DNA of 64,000 bases from assembly GCA_965644295.1 (NCBI GenBank), contig CBFFRP010000199.1, forward strand, positions 372,001-436,000, read 5' to 3'. The number at the start of each line of letters is the position of its first letter. The stretch's first letter is position 1. Of this stretch, positions 35,411 to 46,946 are shown piece after piece. Position numbers and translations under genes: made by a program. The notes under the pieces were generated by a model. It was not told the origin of the DNA. It did no database searches and worked only from the letters and a program-made list of their open reading frames with translations. Source of the stretch: Paraphysomonas bandaiensis. Lineage: Eukaryota; Chrysophyceae.

Positions 35411-36402
35411 TTATAAAGTGTTGATAAAGTCCCCGACCAGAGCACCTACAACATACGCTACTGCTGCACAAGTGCTTCCAAGAACTAATGTCTCCAAACC
35501 AGCTGTAAACCAGTGTGTCGATGTGCTGTAATCATCCACAAATTAGATAAAATAGAACTAACACACACATTTCGACTTCACCTGAAAGTACTTTTAATAG
35601 ACCCAAGCAGAAAGAGGGCTGCACCGGTGCAGGCAAATGCCAGAATCGCAAGATCTGTATCACCTAAAAGGTTTAAAGGACCGAGAAGGAATGGAAGAAG
35701 GGGCAAGAGGCCGAAGGCTGCAAAGGAAAAAAACATCACTAGCCCATCCTTAACAAGCCCAATCTCATCTTCGTCAGGTAGCTGCAGACCAAGCTCCTCG
35801 GTGACCATTAGGTCCACGAAAAAATCTTCATACTCTGCCATTTTGCGCACAACTAACTCGGCATCAGCGCTAGACATACCACGCTGAGTAAAGAGTAACA
35901 CCATTTCCTTAATTTCTCCCTCCTTATAGTTTTTATATTCCCATTGCTCGCGTCTTTTTTCAGTAAGAACGTAGTCTCTATGGGCCTTGCTACTTAAATA
36001 CTCCCCTGCACCCATGGCAAGGGCGTCGGCAAACACATTGGATAAACCAAGAATTAATACTATTTCCCAATTGAACCCACCACCTTAAATAGATATTATG
36101 TCTGAACAATTACACATAAAATCATACTAACCAACGGCACCAGCGATAATGGCGAATGCAGTCAGAATGCCATCGAGACCCCCAAAGACAATTGCTTTTA
36201 GATATCCACCACTCGGAGTGTTTTCTTCTATATGATCCAATGCTCGCTCATCGTGAATGGCCCTACATATCGTTACAAGCGCCTAATATATCTGTGCTTC
36301 AAACCTGCTCATTTCAGGATCGACATTGTTGTAAGCCTCCCGTGCAGCTTGATAGGAGGGGCGGTTGTCGTCCAGGAGCCGAGATGTTTCAAGCCTCTCC
36401 AT
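35411..36402 (-). CDS. VIT1/CCC1-family vacuolar iron/manganese transporter
   Basis: Four exons (36402-36305, 36262-36132, 36083-35582, 35525-35411) give 281 residues. VIT proteins exchange protons for Fe2+ or Mn2+ into vacuoles. The family features are in order: FGGLDGILTAFAIIAGA (helix 1 with the conserved Asp), LGLSNVFADALAMGAGEYLS (helix 2 with conserved Asp, Met, Gly and Glu), and a cytosolic metal-binding domain rich in Glu (KRREQWEYKNYKEGEIKEM, AEYEDFFVDLMVTEELGL). Three more helices follow (LVMFFSFAAFGLLPLLPFLL; LAILAFACTGAALFLLG; GLETLVLGSTCAAVAYVVG). Plant VIT1 is of the same size. Metal preference cannot be read. A Ser/Leu-poor hydrophilic N-terminus of about 45 residues precedes helix 1. 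Confidence 0.94.
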
Positions 36403-37048
36403 CTGCACCAATCTATATAATTAGACGAAGGCTATTTCAAATGTTAACTATCGAAGATTAGATTGAGTCTACGAATATATATGCTCCACAAGTATGTAGC
36501 ATAGAATTATGTCGTGGTGTACCATGTATAGCAAGAGCCGCATCCAATACTGCAACACTGTATACAATATACACTGTACAAACACGCTGCTGCACGATGA
36601 GATGATACTGCCATAGATACCACCACACCCACCCACACAGTTCAATATACAGCCGTATAATCTACTGTGCATTTCCCCTACTGTCTGGTGTCAACAACAG
36701 CACTGCTGTATCTCGTAGTCCCGCTCCAGCGCTGTGGTCGTACCCTCCACTCTGTCCACCACAGTGCCGCTGTTTTTTTTCAGTGGACAAAAGACACGTA
36801 TTACAGCTGTATATAGCTGTATATAGCTGTATATAGCGGTGTATAGCGTATAGTGAGTGAATAGCGTTAGCTAACTGTAACTGTCAGTGAGAGTAATCTG
36901 ACGAGGAGGACCAGACTATGAGACAGATAGAGCTACTCGCTTGAGTTAGGAGAGATACTCTTGCTGTAGTTTGAGCTAATGATTTCTGTTCGGTAATCAG
37001 GAACATATCTGTCTGCTGTATATATATTTGAAAGACTTCTTCTTGACC
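36403..37048. other. Divergent promoter region between VIT and unknown gene
   Basis: No coding. Contains a short tandem repeat at 36805-36844 (unit agctgtatat, three copies then a diverged agcggtgtat) and a polypyrimidine tract near 36770. Confidence 0.45.
36805..36844. repeat. Tandem AGCTGTATAT decamer
   Basis: Three near-perfect 10-bp units plus a diverged fourth about 205 bp upstream of the start codon at 37049; possibly a promoter element array. Confidence 0.5.
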
Positions 37049-38818
37049 ATGTTAGTGTCTCACGTTACTGACTCGCTGGACCGACAAGAGCTCATGCTCG
37101 ATATCGTCGGTTCATCAATAAAGAAAGCAGGAAAGAAATTACACCGCTTAGAGCTTATGATGCACAACGAACCTGCTGAAGATGCCGAAATGCGTGACAA
37201 AGTTGCTTGGCATGAGAAGATGAACCACTTGCTTCACTATGATGTCGTGAAAAGGCTCCCCACTTTACGAGAAGTCAAAATTTTGAAATATCAGAAACAA
37301 AAAACACTTTTACAAAAGAAAACTGGTACGTATTGTAAGTTATCTATTGTAGCGAAATAAACTGTTCAGCCAGGCCATACAACACTCATGGAGAATTTGA
37401 AGCGTCCAAACTCTCGGCATCATTTAGAAGGCAAGTCATTGGAGCGGTTTCGGGAGTCTAAAAAAGAGAAAGAGCCTGGACCATCTTTGTACCTAGGAAG
37501 TACACCCGAAGGAGAAGTTATACGCGTAGTAAAGAACTATAATGGCGCAAATACTTCCCACTGCCGTGACCGCACACTTGTCAAAAAGGACGGACGATAC
37601 GGGAAAGCTAATGTCCCTAGGAGTTCTCTGCCGGAGTGGTTTCACCCGGGATACTATAATACTGAAAATTCGGTTAATAAATCTTCATCTGGGATCCATC
37701 AGTTGGCTTTCAAAAGCGTTGGTCGGAACCATGTTAGGCGAGATCAAGAGTCACGAACCAGAGAACTGGAGCAACGGGCCCTTCTCTACCAGGCTGCAGA
37801 GGACGCGGCCATTGCCAGGGGTGAAGCGAAACGTAAACCCGGTTATTTCTCTTCTAACCAGTGTAAGCGACCTCACTCTAAGGTACTGTCGTCACATGTC
37901 ACTTTGCAACTCTGATCTGATCTCTATATCTACAGATGTCTACATCAGAGTGGCAATCACAAAGTACATGGAGTCGATACTCAGCTGATTCTACAATCGG
38001 TAGGCCAGCGACGCAGAGTGGCATGAGGTCTCCGCAGACTACGCATCTCTCCAACCACGGTGAACACCTGAATGGATGTATTGCATATGATGAGGTTGTT
38101 TCCGAGTTTCTTGACGGACAATCGACAAACTATTCAGTGCGATCATCATCGAATAGCCCAAGTATAGGTATCTTTTTATATTCAGTGAATGTGTTATTTG
38201 TTCTTTTTACATTACATATAACTAATTATATTCCGCTGTACAGGAGACATGTTGAGCACATCTTCAGTAGATTCAGTTTTGATTAAGGCTTCACATCGAA
38301 ATAGGGCAAAATATCAAATGAAGGACTACACGATGGGCGCACTGGAGCTGCAGGAATGCCGGCAGCTAGTCATTCCTGAGCCTGTCGAAGAGTCTTCACC
38401 TCCTCATCGCGTATTCGACGGTGGGAAGTCCAGAGGAACCACTGTCACTGTGACAACAATGTCGGCTCCTCTCCAACGGGTGAGTCGTAGCCGGGCCAAA
38501 AGTCGTACAGTCAGTAGGGCAGCAACAGTACTAAGGGAGGCTAAGCAAGACCTCGTATCATCCACTGGGTCAGTTGTGTTTGATGAGGACATCCCATTCT
38601 CTCAGTCCATGAACGGATTTGTGGAAAAGTGGCGTGGTGAGAGAAATTTGGTTTCATTGGACCCAATCAGGCCAAAATCTTCCATTCCGAGAGATCCTCC
38701 GAAAAATGTAGATTTCCACCACCTTCTGATTGATAACAACACACTATCAGAAGAGGAATCAAAATCCCTTGTATCAGAATTTAGTAAAGAGTTCACCGAT
38801 CAACTGTCGTTTCTTTAA
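37049..38818 (+). CDS. Uncharacterised basic, Ser/Arg-rich protein
   Basis: Four exons (37049-37325, 37374-37882, 37936-38167, 38244-38818) give 530 residues with consistent phase. I recognise no family. The N-terminal 95 residues are predicted helical and charged (DRQELMLDIVGSSIKKAGKK, then KVAWHEKMNHLLHYDVVK) and could form a coiled coil. The middle is basic and disordered, with RDQESRTRELEQRALLYQAA as a likely second helix. The C-terminal half is rich in Ser, Arg and Pro, ends SEFSKEFTDQLSFL, and has an RSRAKSRTVSRAATV stretch suited to phosphorylation. There is no membrane segment or signal peptide. It may be a cytoskeletal or ciliary linker, but that is only a guess from composition. Exon 2's acceptor (after cagccag) was chosen because the nearer acceptor breaks the frame. 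Confidence 0.7.
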
Positions 38819-39119
38819 GCCATGTTATATATACCTCCATTGACGAAATGTAAGAATGGCATGTATTCTATGAATATATTGTAGTAATATCCGTACTTTG
38901 TGTTTATATGCAATATTTTTAAGCATTTATACGTGTGCAATCTGTTTTAATGAATCCAAGCATATTTTTCATTTCAACGGAGTCCTGCGTATGCTGTCGT
39001 AACAATTAATTAGTGAGAGGATCTAACAAGCATTGCAACTATATTACTTATGTTTAATCTAGAAGAGCTTTCGTAATTCTTATCTACAATCTCGTAATAT
39101 ATAGAAACATCAACATTTA
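38819..39119. other. 3' flank of the unknown gene
   Basis: AT-rich; no feature seen. Confidence 0.35.
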
Positions 39120-39240
39120 AGATGTCTAGGTGACATTCACTTGAAAAAAACGGTCATAACAATCTTAGCTCTGCTAAACAACAACCTCTCAGACACATTG
39201 GTAGTGCTGTACTATTGCTTCATGTAGCGATATCGTATTG
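39120..39240 (-). mobile_element. hAT transposase relic (dimerisation-domain fragment)
   Basis: Read on the minus strand, a short stretch gives STTNVSERLLFSRAKIVMT. It parallels the hAT C-terminal dimerisation motif and the homologous piece at 54622-54927 (same cggtcataacaatc and aacctctcag stretches). One codon insertion and no flanking frame: inactive. Confidence 0.6.
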
Positions 39241-40553
39241 AAAGTTAGGTGTGTGGTTTTTAGTGCTTTTGGTTGTCTTTCATTCACCTTCTTCTGCTGC
39301 TGATAAATCATAAACACACGCAGGGACTTGTGTCTCCATCGTGTGTGATTATCATTAGCAAAGAGCTTCACATCTGTGCTTTTCAAGTGCGGTTCTATAC
39401 CTCTTGACTACTACCTCACTGAATTGTGACTACTGCTTTCTCGAAATCATGTCGCACCACTCAATTGTAGTAGACTTCACTACAGCTAGCTTCAATTCGT
39501 GGTTTTCACAACCAATTAAAGGTATAGGATACCCACTAACTGTCCAATGTCGGAATCGTCATCTCTCGAGCACAACTCCGTCGTCAATAACAAGACCAAA
39601 TAAATGGAGTCAGTAACACTTCCTATTGTAATATGATATAAAAAGTCGTTGTGACCACCAAAAATCTGGTGAAATTTTGTAATAGTCGATTTCGGCTGAG
39701 TTAATAATGTGCTTTGCAATCACTAATATATATTATAGTAGATGATGTGAAGAGAATATTATATATTATATACTACATTGGTGCAGATTTTAAACGCCGA
39801 TATTGCTAAATAATAAGACTTTAAATATATATATTGCATTTTATATAGTGTTTCAATGGCATTTACTAAAATTTATATTAATTACAAATCAAAAATGTTA
39901 GAAAACTGTAACAGTTGCATCTTATACATAATATAAGCATGCTATAGTGCCAGTAGCGACCACCTCGTTCAGACAGTAGAACAAGCCGATGTGTGAATCA
40001 AATAAATAGTGCAATGTAAAGCATGGTTGAAGTCTTAGGCACGTGATATTAACATATTATTATCATGATTGTAGAGGTATCCAAATAAAGAATAAAATAA
40101 GTTTACCCGATATATTATGTGGTCACCAAATAGCACACTACAACCTTTCAACAATTGTGTCCAGGTGGGAAACGCTTACGCCGATAACACAGTTGCTATT
40201 TGATTTGATATCAGAGGTAAGCACTAGTTTGTTAAATTGTTTTGCGGCACTAGTTCTGACTGTTACACGCCTATTGCTAATAATCAGATATTCCGACTAC
40301 GCGCGATACATACATGAAGATAATATAGTCATACAACTCAAAAATGGGTTCATTTGTATTCGTTTTATAAACCAACAAAACAACGAACAATAAAGTTTTC
40401 TAATTACAATATTAACAACAAACACACATTACAAATGCATGAGTTCGAAACATTTACGATGCTAGAAGTCTGTCCACGGCAATCCCATCAACGCAACTAT
40501 ACACACGAACACACACACGACATTCTACCACAAACACTTCTGTAGTTTATCTT
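39241..40553. other. Intergenic AT-rich region
   Basis: No supportable gene or RNA. Open frames at 40043-40393 and 40354-40545 lack any coding character that I can recognise. Confidence 0.35.
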
Positions 40554-42771
40554 TCACAGACTACACTTTGTATCCGTCCCTATGCTGCCATTGCTACTAT
40601 ACACATATGTCCCTTCGCTACCCGGCTGTTTCACATCCGTGGGTTCACTATTTCTAATAAAACCGCGCACAAACTCCAGCTCAGCTGCAGGTAGCTTTTC
40701 GATGTTGTAATTCATGTCGGAGAGAGCGGATACTGCAAATAATGGATCGGACACATTCAACTCTTTCCAACGGGCGGATTGTGCCTCCGAGATCTCTACC
40801 ACTTCATCCGCTGAGCCAGTGGTTGCTAGATCCACCTGGTACCCCACGGACATCCTTGGTGACTTCGATTTCGATTTAGGTTTTTTCGATTTTTTGGGGG
40901 TAGTATTGGTGGCCGGGACAGATGACGCAGGGCACACATGATGTGGCAATGGAGGTGAATCAAGTTGTGCGAGATACTCGTCCATGCTTAACCAGTAGTC
41001 CTCAGACCTCCGGGTATTCTGCACAGGTCACATACAGTAAGTAATAGCAGGCTAAGTAATAGCGATATGGAATTGAATGATCACAAGTTTCACCAGCTAG
41101 GTACTAAAAGACCAATCCAAAGCAACAACAATTCTTACCTTGATATGTACGCGTATATGATTGTCGTCGATGTCAGTGATCTTACCCGTAATATTAATGT
41201 AGTCGCCTAAGTGCTTGTGGTGTAAATGCGGCGCCACTGACACCGTTACTTCATCTCCCACGGCCACTATTGGGGTGCGCTTTCCCTATTTACCAATCGC
41301 ATAAGAAGCATTAAACACTTAGTCAATTCTTACAACTTTTTTAATTTTTTTGCGTGGATGAAATGCCTCATCAGTGACATCTGGTCCCTGATCAGGAGAG
41401 GGATCATTTCCTTTCTCTATCCTCTGACATACATGACAAATCACATGTGCCGGCATCGCAGCCTCTGAGCCATACACACATGTCGCGTGGCACCATGCCC
41501 CACACTGTTCACACTGAAAAATGTATCCTTCCGACACCCCAGCGCCACTCGCACTGCCCATATACTGTACTCTTTTCCCGCACATACAACGCAACAACCA
41601 CGAACCATCACCGCTTCCAGCCCCTATCAGATCCAGGTCCACGGTGCCTTCCAAGTCAGCAATGGCCTCGAGCGACCCACCCAATTGTTCTCTCGCATTG
41701 GCTATTTGCTCACGGCGGAACAGAGTCTCGAAGTAGTCTATATCAATGTTAACTGAATAGGGCCTACAGTGGCACACTTGAGCGGAACGACCAACCCCCT
41801 CCCGAAGCCAACGATCCGTAGCAAAATTTGTCGCCTCTGCTATATTGAATCCGTGGTTAAATCCCGAGTGATATCCGCCAGGAAAAGTGACCACAAATTC
41901 CCCCGCATGTTGCACGATAGTGTTGTAAGGGATGCCAGCAGACTTAAGCTTGTATGGTGATATCATTGTTGTCTTGTGACGCAAAAATTGACGACACGTC
42001 CGGTACTCCTCAGCAAAGTACGATTGTGCCATGTTCTCGAATCTCTGTCGACTCTTGGGTGGGATAGAATACCAAGACTTAGGACTTCCGGTATGAATAT
42101 AGTTGATAGAGTAGAGTTCCATGTCTTCTGTATGGAAAGCAAACATAGCCCGCCAGGATCCAAAGTAAAGCATGGCACTGGTAACACCAGGAAGATCTCG
42201 ACCAATAAGTTGTAGTGGACTGTCTAGTTGGTTGATATTCCAAGATGATGCTGGATCGTCTCCAAAAAGAGAACCCTCCATATCTGCTCCGTACATGGGG
42301 TCGTCAAGTCCTCCATTCTGCCCCATAGAGCGCCAAAACTGTTTCTCTCGCTTGAGTAAACACCAAAATCACAAAATAAAGCATCACATTAATTAATAGC
42401 AAACCTTCTCAAAATCAGTGGACAAAAAAGAGTTCTTTTCGCAAAACTTAACGAACTGTGCTACTGTTAAGTCCGGCTGCTCGATTAAGCTGAGGTTATA
42501 GACCCCTACATCTGTCCGCGACACGCACTGTGCTATCGGGTGACGGATAACGATATGCTTGAGCTCCTCCCAGTCATACACCCTATCAAACCACCCTACC
42601 AGACGCACCTTAGCACCAGTATACATATATATACACACGTATACCGTCAGGGGGGATTATCTTAACCAGGCCGATCTCCTGCCCGTCCAGATCGATGTTC
42701 TTTATGTACTCTCTGAAATTCCTGAATTCATCCAGAGTGGGTCGATACACAGGACAAGTTGTTGTCGACAT
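40554..42771 (-). CDS. KDM4-type JmjN/JmjC histone demethylase with PHD finger
   Basis: Five exons (42771-42645, 42595-42405, 42350-41334, 41285-41139, 41018-40554) give 648 residues. JmjN begins at once (CPVYRPTLDEFRNF, then GLVKIIPPDG and WFDRVYDWEELK). The JmjC domain follows with Fe ligands His179 and Glu181 in FHTED and His267 in GYHSGFNHGFN. Lys197 (SPKSWYSIPP) would bind 2-oxoglutarate. A zinc site is set by CRQFLRH and CHC. KDM4 enzymes demethylate H3K9/K36me3. The intron after IIPPDG must end at ctggtag to restore the family sequence. A PHD-type finger comes next (CMCGKR, CEQCGAWCHATC, CHVC). Then a short beta module (VGDEVTVSVAP...HVHIK-like) resembling Tudor/KOW folds, and a basic tail. 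Histone target is by homology. Confidence 0.9.
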
Positions 42772-42832
42772 GGTGAGGCAGGAAATGGAATGCCAAAGAT
42801 CATACTCTGACTCACCTCCTTCTCTTTCCAGA

Positions 42833-43030
42833 TACATACATACATACATACATACATACATACATACATACATACATACATACATACATACATACATACA
42901 TACATACATACATACATACATACATACATACATACATACATACATACATACATACATACATACATACATACATACATACATACATACATACATACATACA
43001 TACATACATACATACATACATACATACATA
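42833..43030. repeat. (TACA)n microsatellite
   Basis: About 49 units of the same motif as the 22.7-23.8 kb tracts in reverse orientation. It sits in the 412-bp divergent promoter between the demethylase and RPB6. Confidence 0.98.
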
Positions 43031-43183
43031 AAACTGAGTGTAATTTGATATGAATGGTCGGGAAAATACACAAAAACTGGTATTTTCTTGCACTGCAAGT
43101 GTATTAATAGATAGGTGTTGATAGCCAGCGGCTGCATCTGTCACTCACAATTCCATTGAAGACTTCATCATAATATAGTAATC

Positions 43184-43618
43184 ATGGAAGAAGAGGAACC
43201 AGTATACCAGGAGGAGGAGTACGAGTACTACCAAGCCCAGCAGGAGTACGAAAACGAGTATGATATGAGCACACAAGTAATATGACGTAATATTTTGTAA
43301 ACATTCATGTAATCATTCGAACAGAACATTGATGGCGAGAAGATGGAGGTACTGGAATCTGGGAGTGCACCAACCGACAAGACCAAACGAGTCACCACGC
43401 GGTATATGACGAAGTATGAGCGTGCCAGGGTTCTGGGGACGCGGGCATTGCAGATCAGTATGAATGCCCCTGTTATGGTTGATATCGAGGGAGAAACTGA
43501 TGCTTTAAAAATTGCAATGAAGGAATTGAGGGAAAGGAAAATTCCTATGATTATTAGACGGTATTTGCCGGATAATTCATTTGAGGATTGGAGTCTTGAT
43601 GAGCTCATCATTGAATAA
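43184..43618 (+). CDS. RPB6: RNA polymerase I/II/III subunit RPABC2 (RPB6)
   Basis: Two exons (43184-43276, 43325-43618) give 128 residues, the usual RPB6 size. RPB6 is a shared small subunit that clamps the largest subunit; bacteria have omega in the same place. An acidic Glu/Tyr-rich N-terminus is followed by the conserved core, with the hallmark [20 protein letters not shown], then [26 protein letters not shown]-type [17 protein letters not shown] and the acidic end [10 protein letters not shown]. The single 48-nt intron separates the acidic tail from the fold. No oddities. Confidence 0.97.
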
Positions 43619-44076
43619 AATATTAGTTAGACTGATTTGATGGGACTGCAATCAGTAACCTTTGCTATAATGTATTAAACAGTTATGTGTCTTTCTACAG
43701 TGCTTTGCTGGCGGGGAAAGTGTTACACCACTGGTTTCAGTGACAACATTTTCATTCTTATTTTCGATATATCCATTTCGCTATTTAACCATATACCCGT
43801 GGTATTCCTCTATGTTGCTATCAATGTCCTCTTCGAATAAAGTGGCATTGTGCAACAACCGCTCTATTTGTTTGGCACCACACGCTACTTGTCACGTTGA
43901 CTAAAGCTATAAGTGTGAAGCTCCATGAACTTCGAATAGGAAAGCGATGAAGAACTACTCTAGCGCATTAAGAGCTATTTATACTCTAACAAGAGACTTA
44001 TCGGAAATGTATTCCGAATTAATATTTTATCTTCTGACCTTATTCTGAGGTGGTCGTTGACTAGTCAAAGAATTAG
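43619..44076. other. RPB6 3' flank
   Basis: No gene or RNA supported. Confidence 0.35.
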
Positions 44077-44511
44077 TGAACGTCCGATTATTAGCAAAAG
44101 GCGGGTAACAGTCAGAACTTCAGAACTAGTGCAGCATGCAGCAAAACAATTTAACTAACTAGTGCTTAACTCTGATATCCTACTGTTTAGCTCTACGAAA
44201 GCTACTTGTGCGTTACCGCAAGCACCAAGGTGAAAGCACTTTTGCTCTGAGTTCTTAAGGTGAGCAGCCCGGATGCTTGACTTAAGCAGGCAGCCAAATA
44301 CCCCGGTTTCCCTTGAGGTGGGCATATTTCCCGATACCTTTTTATTCGTCAAAACGCCTACACAAGTGACATTAATTAGGATATATGAGTAGGCAGAGCA
44401 ATATCTGCTGACTATACGTGCCGCTCACAATACTTTCCCGGAGAAATATTTCCGGTACTTATCCCCCAGAACACCACGGAAAAGTGCGAATCCGACTTTG
44501 GTGAGGGATTA
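44077..44511 (+). repeat. Interspersed repeat family B, longest copy
   Basis: Holds the family's blocks in order: TGAACGTCCGATTATTAGC start, GCAAGCACCAAGGTG, cagcccggatgcttgactt, cccttgaggtgggc, ctacacaagtg, atctgctgactatac, ccccagaacaccacggaaa, and aatccgactttggtgaggg end. Near-identical 10-bp flanks (aaagaattag at 44067-44076, aaagaatcag at 44515-44524) might be a target duplication. Non-coding; no inverted or long terminal repeats seen, so the class is open. Confidence 0.65.
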
Positions 44512-44944
44512 GCAAAAGAATCAGACGAATTAGATGCAGCCCTCTTGAGAAAACATTGAGAAATTAATGTCAACTATCAATGAAGATATAAAATTAATGT
44601 CGATTATCAGTTGTAGTTTGACAACATAAAACGATGGGGGAGAGGAGACAAGGGAGTCTTTTCTCTTTGATAACTGAGATGTGAAATTGATATTACAGTA
44701 ACATTATAAAGATGCATTTAGACCTACGCAAATAAAAATCATACTATTTGCTCAATTCAATTGATATATGTGAAGTTTACTTGATTGGAAATCCACTTTG
44801 TTCAAGTGCTAAGTAGGTACTATAGATTTACATCAACAATTTGATAATGGAAGAAATGATAATTCACCCAATGAAGGACGAAGTAGGGGAAGAGAGATAA
44901 TCAGAAAATAGGTGCTCCTTCTTAGAACTTAAACTGGCTATCAC

Positions 44945-45130
44945 CACGGCTGCGTATCAATTAATTGACACAGGTTGTAGTCAATTATAATTGCAATTAT
45001 TATTTGCTCTTCTTGCGATTCAATTATTGCGATTACTTGATACTAAACTACATTAGCTGCCAATATAGCTACCTCAACTGTCGATTCAAATGCAATTAAT
45101 TAAAAATCAAGTAATTGGTACGCAGCCCTG
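44945..45130. mobile_element. hAT-type MITE, family 1, 186 bp
   Basis: The ends are CACGGCTGCGTATCAATTAA and the inverted TTGGTACGCAGCCCTG. An 8-bp near-duplication flanks it (gctatcac at 44937-44944, cttatcac at 45131-45138). The internal gctgccaatatagctacct segment also occurs at 54638, so it derives by deletion from a longer element like the one at 54210. Confidence 0.8.
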
Positions 45131-45138
45131 CTTATCAC

Positions 45139-45425
45139 CATATCACGAAACTATTCAACGAATAGACAAGTGTCACATAAAACAGTTATAATATAATACT
45201 ACTTAATTAAGTTAGCGGCAACTGGAATTCAGGGTCAACGGTGAGAATATTAGAAATGAGAGAGTCTATCAAACTTTACTAAGTCATCGACTCACAAACA
45301 TAACAAATGTAGTAAATTAATGTACTGTATATCCATAATTTTATCATGATGGCTTTATCGTCAAGTCAAGTATATGACTCTAAATATACTGATGCAATAA
45401 TATAGATGAAAAGTCAAAAGTAAAA
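45139..45425. other. Spacer before the JmjC/cupin gene end
   Basis: AT-rich, no feature. Confidence 0.3.
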
Positions 45426-46591
45426 TTACCGATTCAGCATATCACTCAAAGTATTCTTGCAGGTGGTTTCCGGAGGAACCCACTTTGCATCATGTTCGTA
45501 GTGTTTCTCACGCTGATCATGTAAACGTTTCTGAACTTTGTTCCACTTAGAGGTCGAATGACCTCCTCTCTGATACAGCAATACAGTACTCAGGAATGAC
45601 TCTAGCAAGCGTAACGGTTGGTGATATAGTGCATTCCAGATATTGACTTGACGCAAATTCAGCATTACGTTTGGTCCGGCCTGTCAGATAAAATAAAAAT
45701 ATTTGACTATATCCAATAAATAAATTCACCTGAGTGAGGACTGCATGGCCCCACAGGGGAGGAAATATCAGGAGGTCCCCCTCCTCAACGACAGACACGT
45801 GCATTCCCTGTATGACATGACATGTATTAAATTCAACAATAACCAAGCACTGCAACTATCACAAATAAAACCTGAGAGCGTGACAAATAAGAAGCTTCGC
45901 AGCCTTGATAATGAAAATTGGCCGTGTGGGTTGATATTATACCGATGTCCTCCTCCATACTCTTTGGGGAAACCCATATCCACAGCTTGCGCCCAACTAA
46001 TTGGGCACTGTATGAGGTGACGTAAGAAGTAGAATGAATTGGTGAGGCAATAACATCCGATTCAAAATTGGAAATAAAGTTTGTGTCAGCAATATAATGG
46101 GACGGAATAGTGCCCAATACTTTCTCCACGGAATTCTTTGACAGAAATGAAGCAAATGAGGCGTAATACGAGATATTTCCTTGACGATTCAAAATGCTTT
46201 CTAATGTCACGTTTTGAACATTTCCAGAGTAAGTTCTAGTTCCGGCCATAAACATATTACCGAATGATTTGATTTCAACTTGTGCCTGTCGCATAGAATG
46301 AGACTTGTGTTGTTCATACAACCCAGCCCATATATCGCCAGCAGATGAAAAGAATCCTTTGAAGACAACAGGAGCATCGTGTTGTCTAGCTATCTCAGAA
46401 GCAGTGTCTAAATCATAAACATTCTTCACTGACAGAGACTCCTGAAATTGAATGCCTTGACAAGACGGGTGCAGCCCGTTTGTAGTCGATGCCAATATAT
46501 TAGTGTCTGGTAAAGAGTCAGGAAAGATGGTCCAATAAACTCTATGGGCAATCAGAACCAATGATGACCATGCCAGGAATAAGTATTTCAT
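45426..46591 (-). CDS. Secretory JmjC/cupin-like protein with altered iron site
   Basis: Three exons (46591-45872, 45807-45730, 45680-45426) give 350 residues. An N-terminal signal or anchor (YLFLAWSSLVLIAHRVYW) follows the chosen ATG; an upstream ATG at 46660 would displace it. The body resembles the cupin_8/JmjC group of 2-oxoglutarate oxygenases: APVVFKGFFSSAGD, the strand pattern SPIHSTSYVTSYSAQLVGRKLWIWVSP, and GDLLIFPPLWGHAVLTQAGPNVMLNLR near the end. In active members the first strand carries HxD/E. Here the matching place reads HSTSY, with no acid two residues on, while the distal His (WGHAV) is kept. It may be inactive or use another site. The joined exons restore the DLLIFPPLWGH strand, which supports the first intron. 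Sequons (NVTL, NISY) suggest the ER lumen. It is divergent from the GT90 gene. Confidence 0.72.
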
Positions 46592-46946
46592 AGTGAACCT
46601 CGGAGGTAGAGCTCTTTTCTCATGCCCAGCTCCAGATATATCAGAGCCATAGCACACCATACCGCATACCTATCTATACACGGGCACTATATCTATCCAG
46701 CACCCAATCATATGCTCTCAATCGGGTATACAGTGCTCTGTATGGTCAGTGGAAGAGTGCTGAACAACGTGCACTACCAGCAATGAAGTGCTCTGCCCTA
46801 CACTGTATTCGTACACTGTACTTGTATATGTTGTTGTACCTAAAAGTAGTCTAGAAGTACATCGATGGTGCTGCATGTCCTTGCAGTGGTAAGGATCCTG
46901 CTGCGTTAAGTGAACGCTGGCTGCTGAGTGTACATATGATCAGGCT
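46592..46946. promoter_or_regulatory. Divergent promoter between JmjC/cupin and GT90 genes
   Basis: A 355-bp gap between two outward-facing secretory genes. It includes a gggtatacagtgctctgtatgg stretch (46726 region) related to the GTATAC motif. Shared control is possible but unproven. Confidence 0.35.

Noticed and set aside
42610-43144. Open frames through the 42.8-43.0 kb microsatellite
   Set aside because: Same artefact; only the first 42 codons of the demethylase (from 42771) are real.
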